Assembly (NCBI GenBank): GCA_029932545.1
Contig: JAOZPW010000049.1
Span: 1-16,593 of the forward strand
From: Thermoanaerobaculales bacterium
GTDB lineage: Bacteria; Acidobacteriota; Thermoanaerobaculia; Thermoanaerobaculales; Sulfomarinibacteraceae
Length of the DNA: 16,593 bases
Direction of reading: 5' to 3'
The notes under the pieces were generated by a model. It was not told the DNA's origin and did not search any database. It saw only the letters and a program-made list of their open reading frames with translations. A program made the position numbers and the translations under genes. Positions 6,296 to 11,938 of the stretch are shown piece by piece; the first letter of the stretch is position 1, and every line of letters begins with the position of its first letter.

Positions 6296-7204
6296 ATGAG
6301 CTGGGAACTGCATGACGTCGCAATCATGGGCGGGGGCATGATGGGTCGCTCCATCGCCGCCACGGTGGCCCGAGAGGGCCTCAATGTCTGTGTCAAAGAG
6401 GTCTCGATGGAGGCAGCCGAAACCTCCAAAGCCGAGTTGGTGCGGGCCCTTGATCACGAAATCGCGCGCTTCGGCATCACAACGGTCGATAAGAAGGTCA
6501 TGCTCTCGAGGATCCGATGGGTCACCCAATACGACTGTGCAGCAGAGTGTGATCTGGCAATCGAGGCAATTCAGGAAGACTTCGACCTCAAAAGCCAGAT
6601 CCTGATCGAGTTGGATCGGCGCATGGGCCGTGAGAACCCAATCGTCATCAACACCTCGACCCTGTCGATCACCGAGTTGGCGGCCAAGACGGTCCATCCG
6701 GAACGGATCCTGGGCATGCACTTCATCTACCCGGTCTCGACGACACGGGTGGTCGAAGTGGTCCGAGGGCAGGTGACCTCGGACCAAGCCCTGGAGAAAG
6801 CCCTGGACTTCGCCCGGCTGCTGGGCAAGGTTCCGATCAAGGTTTTCGAGATGCCCGGGTTCGTGACAACACGCGTCGTCCTTCCAATGGTCAACGAGGC
6901 AATACACATCGTCATGGAAGGCGTTGCCGAGGCAGCCGAGGTCGACCTGGCCCTCAAACTCGGGTATGACTTCAGAACTGGTCCTTTGGAATGGTCGGAC
7001 CGGGTCGGACTGGATCGGGTACTCAACTGGATGCAACACATCTTCCACGAGAACGGCGAACCCAGATTCCGCCCCTGCCCGCTCCTCAAGCGGCTGGTCC
7101 GGGCCGGCCTGGTGGGCGCCAAGGTCGGTCAGGGTTTCTTTGCCTATGACGTCAACCGGCGCAGGCTTGACCGGCTGGAAGACGACAAACCGGGTCTGGC
7201 CTGA
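6296..7204 (+). CDS. 3-hydroxyacyl-CoA dehydrogenase family protein
   Basis: A 302-aa NAD-dependent dehydrogenase of the 3-hydroxyacyl-CoA/3-hydroxybutyryl-CoA family, which oxidises or forms L-3-hydroxyacyl-CoA in the cytoplasm. The Rossmann glycine motif is at G12-x-G14-x-x-G17 (MGGGMMG). Ser121 in NTSTLSITELA, His142 in GMHFIYP and Glu154 in RVVEVV match the catalytic Ser, His-Glu pair. The C-terminal helical domain shows PLEWSDRVGLD and the closing KVGQGFFAYD motif. Two positions differ from typical members: Tyr145 replaces Asn in HFFNP, and Thr192 replaces Asn in PGFxxNR. Substrate may therefore be unusual. The ATG at 6296 has no Shine-Dalgarno sequence. ackA follows after 27 nt on the same strand, so both probably share a transcript. 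Alternatives are relatives such as lambda-crystallin/L-gulonate dehydrogenase, but the length and core motifs fit this family. Confidence 0.85.
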   Translation: MSWELHDVAIMGGGMMGRSIAATVAREGLNVCVKEVSMEAAETSKAELVRALDHEIARFGITTVDKKVMLSRIRWVTQYDCAAECDLAIEAIQEDFDLKSQILIELDRRMGRENPIVINTSTLSITELAAKTVHPERILGMHFIYPVSTTRVVEVVRGQVTSDQALEKALDFARLLGKVPIKVFEMPGFVTTRVVLPMVNEAIHIVMEGVAEAAEVDLALKLGYDFRTGPLEWSDRVGLDRVLNWMQHIFHENGEPRFRPCPLLKRLVRAGLVGAKVGQGFFAYDVNRRRLDRLEDDKPGLA

Positions 7205-7231
7205 ACCGCCACGAACCCAGAGGAGCCAACG

Positions 7232-8488
7232 ATGAAAATTCTCGTCCTCAACAGCGGATCGTCGTCCGTTAAGTTCCAAGTCATCGAAACTGATCTGGAG
7301 CGCATTGACAAGGCCGAGGACCTGACGCTGGTTGTCGGCCAGGTCGAGAAGATCGGCATGTCCGATTCCCGCCTGGTAATTTCCGTGCCCGGGCACAAAC
7401 CATATCAGGCCTACAGTGAAATCCTCGAACATCGGGCAGCGATCAACTGGGTCATGAACACCCTGGTCGACCCGGAAGTCGGGATTCTGAGCAATGTTCA
7501 CGAAATCGAAGCTGTCGGCCACAGAATGGTTCACGGCGGCGAAGCCTTTGCGTCATCGGTCTTGATCACGCCGGAAGTCGTCAATGAAATCGAACAGTGC
7601 TCAGTCCTGGCGCCCCTCCACAATCCGCCGAATTTGCGCGGCTACTATGCGGCCCACCACACTCTCCCGGATGTGCCCCATATCGCCGTCTTCGACACGG
7701 CCTTTCACCAAACGATGCCACCACATTCCTTCCTCTACGGGATACCGTTCCAACTTTACAAGAAGCACTCTCTCCGCAAGTACGGATTCCACGGCACCTC
7801 CCACCGCTACGTTTCCTTCAGGGCCTCCCAGATCCTCGGCCGGGAACTGAGCGATCTTCGCCTGATCACCATCCACCTGGGCAACGGTGCATCGGTTGCA
7901 GCGATCGACCACGGCAAGAGCATCGATACCTCGATGGGTTTTACGCCCCTCGAGGGCCTCTTGATGGGAACCCGAACCGGGGATATGGACCCGGCCATCG
8001 TGCCCTGGCTGATGGCGATGGAGGAACTGACCCTCCACCAGGTCAACACGATGATGAACAAGCACTCCGGTCTCTACGGAGTCTCCGGCATCTCATCGGA
8101 CATGAGGGAGATCGAGGAGGCACGAGCCGCAGGCAACCAGAGGGCCGACGTTGCCTTCCGCATGTTCTCCTACCGGGTCCGGAAATACATCGGCGCCTAT
8201 GCCGCGGCCCTGGGCGGCGCCGACGCTGTCATCTTCACCGGCGGAATTGGTGAAAATTCGACCGAGGTCCGCCGGATGGCTCTGGAGAACATGGATTGGA
8301 TGGGACTGGAATTCAGCGAAGAACGCAATTTGACGCATGAGGGCGGCGAAGGTTTCATTTCGACCGAAGAATCGAAGGTCAAGGCCCTGGTTGTGCCGAC
8401 CAACGAAGAACGCACGATCGCCCGGGATGTCATCCGGGTTCTCGAGGGCGTCATGCCAACCTTCGAACCACCCGAGACCGTGTGGTAG
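7232..8488 (+). CDS. ackA: Acetate kinase
   Basis: Interconverts acetyl phosphate plus ADP and acetate plus ATP, giving ATP by substrate-level phosphorylation or activating acetate. At 418 aa it is near the usual 400 or so. All family signatures are visible: N7, S10, S12 and K14 in VLNSGSSSVKF; R98 in GHRMVHGGE; D155 in FDTAFHQTMP; H187 in YGFHGTSH; the phosphate loop HLGNGASVAA; R248 in MGTRTGDMDP; the adenosine motif FTGGIGENS; and a C-terminal NEERTIARD carrying the conserved Glu. AGGAG lies 6 nt before the ATG. No phosphotransacetylase gene is in the window. The partner dehydrogenase gene upstream suggests a short catabolic operon. Propionate kinase is the nearest alternative and cannot be excluded by motif. 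Confidence 0.95.
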   Translation: MKILVLNSGSSSVKFQVIETDLERIDKAEDLTLVVGQVEKIGMSDSRLVISVPGHKPYQAYSEILEHRAAINWVMNTLVDPEVGILSNVHEIEAVGHRMVHGGEAFASSVLITPEVVNEIEQCSVLAPLHNPPNLRGYYAAHHTLPDVPHIAVFDTAFHQTMPPHSFLYGIPFQLYKKHSLRKYGFHGTSHRYVSFRASQILGRELSDLRLITIHLGNGASVAAIDHGKSIDTSMGFTPLEGLLMGTRTGDMDPAIVPWLMAMEELTLHQVNTMMNKHSGLYGVSGISSDMREIEEARAAGNQRADVAFRMFSYRVRKYIGAYAAALGGADAVIFTGGIGENSTEVRRMALENMDWMGLEFSEERNLTHEGGEGFISTEESKVKALVVPTNEERTIARDVIRVLEGVMPTFEPPETVW

Positions 8489-8511
8489 CAATCAGCTCTT
8501 AGCTGATTGCT
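8487..8511. terminator. Perfect 11-bp hairpin between convergent genes
   Basis: AGCAATCAGCT (8487-8497), loop CTT, AGCTGATTGCT (8501-8511): a perfect inverted repeat that begins inside the ackA stop codon. It lies between the stops of convergent ackA and the rubrerythrin-like gene and could serve both as a two-way transcript end. There is no U-tract on either strand, so an intrinsic Rho-independent terminator is not proven; it may protect 3' ends instead. Its centre, AGCTCTTAGCT, matches the post-stop element at 211, 4819 and 9122. Confidence 0.5.
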
Positions 8512-8524
8512 CATAAAGCCTACC

Positions 8525-9046
8525 CTACTGGGCCGTCGGTTCGTCTCCGAAATCGTTGGGATCGAGGCCGCCGGCGGCGCCCGCCTTGGCCATTTCCTGC
8601 TTGACCAGGTCCTGGTGTTCAATTTCTTCATCCCGAAGCTCGGCAAAGAGCTCTTTGACGCCTGGGTCTTTGACCTCTGGGAAGGCTCGATCGAAATAGT
8701 CGAAGGCCTTGACCTCGGCGGCCAGGGCAACCTCAAGAGCCTGTTGAATCGACATGAACGCCCGAGCCTCATCAATTTCGGGGGCCTCGACATCCCACAG
8801 CATTGAGCGGTCGACGTTCATAGGTTCATCACCGAAGAGTTCCTTGCGACGGGCACTCAGTTCTTCACCGTGCTTGGCCTCGTTGTGGGCCATAAAACGA
8901 AAGAACTTCGCTGCATCCGCCGTGTGGTGGCTCTCCATCTGAGCAGCAAATTCGTTGTACCGTTCCTGAGCCTCGTCTTCGACGAGGATTGCAAGATCCA
9001 GGGCATCTTTGAGAGATAGTTTTGAGAAATCGATATCAGCAGTCAT
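8525..9046 (-). CDS. Rubrerythrin-type ferritin-like diiron protein
   Basis: A 173-aa four-helix ferritin-like protein, probably a diiron peroxidase or iron-handling protein of the rubrerythrin superfamily. Candidate iron ligands occur in family order: E23 (VEDEAQERY), E56-x-x-H59 (NEAKHGEE), E111 (AAEVKAFDYF) and E141-x-x-H144 (EEIEHQD). It has no C-terminal rubredoxin domain and no cysteine, so electrons must come from elsewhere. The C-terminal tail (GLDPNDFGDEPTAQ) is acidic and probably disordered. A strong AGGAGG (9051-9056) lies 4 nt before the ATG, and a TATCAT -10 candidate is at 9067-9072. It follows lpxA on the same strand after 91 nt, a gap that argues for its own promoter. A role in oxidative stress defence is inferred from the family. 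Confidence 0.85.
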   Translation of the reverse strand: MTADIDFSKLSLKDALDLAILVEDEAQERYNEFAAQMESHHTADAAKFFRFMAHNEAKHGEELSARRKELFGDEPMNVDRSMLWDVEAPEIDEARAFMSIQQALEVALAAEVKAFDYFDRAFPEVKDPGVKELFAELRDEEIEHQDLVKQEMAKAGAAGGLDPNDFGDEPTAQ

Positions 9047-9066
9047 GGTTCCTCCTGTACGGCGGC

Positions 9067-9072
9067 ATGATA
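9067..9072 (-). promoter_or_regulatory. Possible -10 box for the rubrerythrin-like gene
   Basis: TATCAT on the minus strand, identical to the -10 proposed for the tlpA-like gene, lies about 20 nt before the ATG at 9046 with AGGAGG between. No recognisable -35 is found 16-18 nt upstream. The proposal rests on one hexamer. Confidence 0.3.
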
Positions 9073-9121
9073 CACGTCTTTGCCGGTCTTTGGGGGGAAA
9101 GGTCGCTGGATGCAGGGATCA

Positions 9122-9132
9122 AGCTGAGAGCT
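9122..9132 (-). repeat. Post-stop AGCT-N3-AGCT element after lpxA
   Basis: On the minus strand the lpxA stop TGA is followed by GAGGG and then AGCTCTCAGCT. The GGGAGCT[G/C]TCAGCT string is shared almost exactly with the element after pldA (211-223), nearly 9 kb away. Confidence 0.5.
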
Positions 9133-9137
9133 CCCTC

Positions 9138-9929
9138 TCACCCCCTGGCGAGGATGACGCCGCGCTCAGAGGTCTCGATGAAGTCCAGAACCTGATCGAC
9201 GTCCTTCTGGCCTGCCAGTTCATCCTTGATCTTTGTGACCGCCTGAGTGGTGTTGAGTTTGGGGCTCCGCAAGATGCGCCACATTGCGGTCAGGGCCTTC
9301 CTGCGATCCTCTGAGAACCCCTTGCGCTCCAGGCCGATTGTATTCGGCCCAAAACACCGCGCCGGCCGATTACCGACGATCTTCATGAACGGCATGCTGT
9401 CCTTGGTAACGATGCTGCCGCCTCCCAGAAAGGCATGCTCACCGACTCTGCAGAACTGATGCACGGCCGTCAGGGCCCCAACAGTCGAACCATCTCCAAC
9501 ATCGACGTGACCTGCAAGGGTTGCGTTGTTGGCAAAGATCACATCAGACCCGACGTGGCAATCATGGGCGATGTGCACGTATGCCATGTACAGCCCGTTG
9601 CTGCCGAGAGTCGTCAGGGCGCCACCGCCCGGAGTCCCACGATGAATAGTGACAAACTCCCGAAAAACGTTGTGGTTGCCTATTTCCAGGCGGGTCGGCT
9701 CTCCGGCATACTTGAGATCCTGGGGCGGCGCCCCAATCGAACCATGACTCTCGAATCGATTGTCCGAACCGATGGTGGTATCCCCCGTCAGGCGATTCAG
9801 AGGCCCGACGCGGCACCGGTCTCCGAGGCGAACACCAGCTTCAATGATCGAGAATGGGCCGACGACGACGTCCTCACCCAACTCAGCTTTGGGATCAACT
9901 ACTGCTGTGGGATGGATCGTGGTGCTCAT
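9138..9929 (-). CDS. lpxA: UDP-N-acetylglucosamine O-acyltransferase
   Basis: The first step of lipid A synthesis: transfer of a 3-hydroxyacyl chain from ACP to the 3-OH of UDP-GlcNAc in the cytoplasm. The ATG at 9929 overlaps the fabZ stop as ATGA and gives 263 aa, the normal length; an upstream in-frame start at 9968 would run back into fabZ. The left-handed beta-helix hexapeptide repeats are clear. The HIAHDC motif holds H119 and catalytic H122. NNATLAGHV and TAVHQFC follow as in E. coli. Thirteen residues after the His of TAVHQF sits Gly, the position of E. coli Gly173 that admits a longer (C14) acyl chain, whereas Met there selects C10. The C-terminal ACP-binding helices are present. It is the last gene of the envelope cluster before a 91-nt gap. 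Confidence 0.95.
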   Translation of the reverse strand: MSTTIHPTAVVDPKAELGEDVVVGPFSIIEAGVRLGDRCRVGPLNRLTGDTTIGSDNRFESHGSIGAPPQDLKYAGEPTRLEIGNHNVFREFVTIHRGTPGGGALTTLGSNGLYMAYVHIAHDCHVGSDVIFANNATLAGHVDVGDGSTVGALTAVHQFCRVGEHAFLGGGSIVTKDSMPFMKIVGNRPARCFGPNTIGLERKGFSEDRRKALTAMWRILRSPKLNTTQAVTKIKDELAGQKDVDQVLDFIETSERGVILARG

Positions 9930-10357
9930 GGCCGATCCGCCATCGCCGACATCAGATCGGCCTCGCAAACGACCTGCCCATCGACCAGGGCCCTCCCCCG
10001 CATCTTGGCAAAGGTTTTTCTCGCTTTGGCGATTTCAACTTCAAACACAACCTGATCTCCGGGAACAACAGGCTGCCGAAAACGGCAGTTGTCGATCCCG
10101 GTGAAAAAGATCAACTTGTCTTCACGGTCCTCCACTTTTCCGAGCAGGAGTGCCCCTCCCGCCTGAGCCATGGCCTCGACAATCAGAACTCCCGGCATCA
10201 CCGGGTGACCCGGGAAATGCCCCTGAAAGAACGGCTCGTTGTAGGTCACGTTCTTGATCGCCAGGATACTGGTCTCTTTGATCTCCAGAATCCTGTCAAT
10301 CAACAGGAAAGGATAGCGATGGGGAAGAATCTTCATGATTTCCCGAACATCAATCAT
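9926..10357 (-). CDS. fabZ: 3-hydroxyacyl-ACP dehydratase
   Basis: Dehydrates 3-hydroxyacyl-ACP to trans-2-enoyl-ACP in fatty acid elongation; its substrate pool is also what LpxA and LpxD draw on, which explains its place between them. The ATG at 10357 gives 143 aa, the typical FabZ length. The hot-dog fold motifs are intact: LPHRYPFLLIDR near the N terminus, then catalytic H47 in GHFPGHP and E61 in VEAMAQ. The open frame continues to 10549, but that extension overlaps lpxD and has no FabZ similarity. GGAG (10365-10368) lies 7 nt before the chosen ATG and only 1 nt before another ATG at 10363. The start overlaps the lpxD end by 8 nt and the stop overlaps lpxA, so all three are likely translationally coupled. 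Confidence 0.95.
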   Translation of the reverse strand: MIDVREIMKILPHRYPFLLIDRILEIKETSILAIKNVTYNEPFFQGHFPGHPVMPGVLIVEAMAQAGGALLLGKVEDREDKLIFFTGIDNCRFRQPVVPGDQVVFEVEIAKARKTFAKMRGRALVDGQVVCEADLMSAMADRP

Positions 10358-11393
10358 CGTCATTCTCCAGTTTCTTGAGCCGTTGGTGCAACTCCTTGAG
10401 GTGCTCCCGCATCTTCCCCAAACGTGCCACGCCCGCCTGCGACCGCGCCCATTCCCCTCGGGGTCTCGCAGGGACACCGGAAACGATGGCGCCCGGCGGC
10501 ACGTCCTTGAATACTGCCGTCTTGGAGGTGACTTGGGCGCCGTCACCAAGGTTCAGATGGCCCGCAACGCCGGCTTGACCACCCATGACGACGTACCGCC
10601 CCAGCTTCGTCGAGCCGGAAATGCCCGACTGCGAAACCAGAAGAGACCCCTCGCCCACCACAACGTTATGGGCGATCTGGACCAAATTGTCCACCTTGAC
10701 GCCCCGCCCAATACGAGTCTCACCAAGAGTCGCCCTGTCGATGCAGACGTTGGCGCCAATCTCAACATCGTCTTCCACGACGACGATGCCCACCTGGGGA
10801 ACCTTGTGATGGATGCCATCGACCGTTGCGAATCCAAAGCCGTCGGAGCCGATGACGACGCCCGACTGGAAGATACAGCGGTCTCCGATCCGGCAGCCCG
10901 GCTCAACCACAACTCGAGGGTGGAATAAACAATCACCACCGATCGTCACCCCTGAGCCTATGACACAACCGGGTCCAATGACGGTTCCGGCGCCGATGCG
11001 GGTGCCCGAGCCGACAACCGCCTGTGCCCCAACACTGACACCATCGCCCAAAACCACGTCGTCATCGACTGACGCCGACTGATCAATACCGGCCTTGAAC
11101 TTCGGCCCCGGCATCATCAGTTTCAGGGCTCGAGCAAGCATCAAGTACGGTTCGTCACAGACCAGAAGATTATGCCCGGGCAATGCAACGCCTTCACCAA
11201 CCAGGATCGCCGTGGCCTTGGTGTTTGCAGCCCGCTCAACATAGCGCAGGTTGTGGAGGAAGGACAGATCACCCGGGCCCGCCTCGTCCAGTGGTTGAAC
11301 CCGACTTACAATCGCATCCGGATCCCCGACGACTCGAACACCGAGCCGCCGTCCCAGTTCAGCCAGAGGCCACGCCCGCATGGTTTCCGACAC
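10350..11393 (-). CDS. lpxD: UDP-3-O-(3-hydroxyacyl)glucosamine N-acyltransferase
   Basis: The third enzyme of lipid A synthesis, adding the amide-linked hydroxyacyl chain to UDP-3-O-acyl-glucosamine. At 347 aa it has the three LpxD parts: an N-terminal uridine-binding domain (PLDEAGPGDLSFLHN), a long left-handed beta-helix of hexapeptide repeats from about residue 105, and a C-terminal helix that looks coiled-coil (MREHLKELHQRLKKLEN). The catalytic His is H242 in DNLVQIAHNVVVG, matching E. coli H239; the preceding GSDGFGF motif is also conserved. The start is either GTG at 11393, 3 nt after the skp stop, or ATG at 11381, which would give a slightly shorter MRAWPLAELG N terminus that matches other LpxD proteins equally well. 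Neither has a strong Shine-Dalgarno sequence, and coupling to skp is likely. Confidence 0.94.
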   Translation of the reverse strand: MSETMRAWPLAELGRRLGVRVVGDPDAIVSRVQPLDEAGPGDLSFLHNLRYVERAANTKATAILVGEGVALPGHNLLVCDEPYLMLARALKLMMPGPKFKAGIDQSASVDDDVVLGDGVSVGAQAVVGSGTRIGAGTVIGPGCVIGSGVTIGGDCLFHPRVVVEPGCRIGDRCIFQSGVVIGSDGFGFATVDGIHHKVPQVGIVVVEDDVEIGANVCIDRATLGETRIGRGVKVDNLVQIAHNVVVGEGSLLVSQSGISGSTKLGRYVVMGGQAGVAGHLNLGDGAQVTSKTAVFKDVPPGAIVSGVPARPRGEWARSQAGVARLGKMREHLKELHQRLKKLENDDD

Positions 11394-11396
11394 CTG

Positions 11397-11912
11397 CTAC
11401 TGAGCAGTGTTGAACCGACGGATCACTTCGTCGGTGATGTCCACACTCTCGTCGGCATAAACCAGCCCGGCCTGGAACTTATTGAAGATCAAGGTCATTT
11501 TTCTTTCCTTGCCGACCTCATCGATAACCGGAAGAATCCGCTCCTCCAAGCCAGCGAGTGCCGTCCGCCGCGCTTCGTCCAACTCGCGTTGGGCGTCATC
11601 CTGGAATCGCTGCATCGCGATTCCCTTGTCTTCTATCTGTTTTGACAACTCGGCAACCTTGGATTCCGTCAACGTGAAGCGCTGCTTGGACAACTGCTCC
11701 CGCAAGCCATCCATTGTCTCTTGAATGGCACGCCCTTCGGCTATCTTCGCATCCTGCAGTTTCTGGAGTCTTCCAAGAGATTCCTTACCTGCGTCCGAGT
11801 CCGTCACTACCCGTTGAATGTCGATTACCGCGATGTTGATCTGTGCCATACCTGAGGTCGCCACACCGATCGCCACCACAAATAGAACCGTTCTTAGAAT
11901 TGTCTTTGCCAT
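11397..11912 (-). CDS. skp: Periplasmic chaperone Skp/OmpH family
   Basis: A 171-aa periplasmic holdase of the Skp/OmpH family that keeps unfolded outer-membrane proteins soluble on the way to BamA. It has a signal peptide (MAKTILRTVLFVVAIGVATSGMA). The mature part starts with the characteristic strand INIAVIDIQRVV. A long charged helical coiled-coil region (about 45-125, KLQDAKIAEGRAIQETM onward), the tentacle of Skp trimers, comes next, followed by a return strand MTLIFNKFQAGLVYADESVDIT and a final helix. AGGAGG (11917-11922) lies 4 nt before the ATG. It is located between bamA (26 nt upstream) and lpxD, the classic arrangement. Assignment rests on fold pattern, length and context, since the family diverges strongly in sequence. 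Confidence 0.9.
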   Translation of the reverse strand: MAKTILRTVLFVVAIGVATSGMAQINIAVIDIQRVVTDSDAGKESLGRLQKLQDAKIAEGRAIQETMDGLREQLSKQRFTLTESKVAELSKQIEDKGIAMQRFQDDAQRELDEARRTALAGLEERILPVIDEVGKERKMTLIFNKFQAGLVYADESVDITDEVIRRFNTAQ

Positions 11913-11938
11913 GTTTCCTCCTGTTGGGCCAGCCGACC

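Noticed and set aside
6200..7534. 444-codon open frame on the minus strand opposite the dehydrogenase and ackA
   Set aside because: It lies antisense to two genes with clear family motifs, has no recognisable domain and no ribosome binding site. Long antisense frames are common in GC-rich coding DNA.
8487..8511. Canonical Rho-independent terminator
   Set aside because: The stem is perfect but neither side has a run of T. Listed as a probable bidirectional 3'-end structure with moderate confidence only.
10358..10549. 64-residue N-terminal extension of FabZ
   Set aside because: It overlaps the lpxD 3' end and makes FabZ far longer than normal. A Shine-Dalgarno sequence is well placed for the ATG at 10357.
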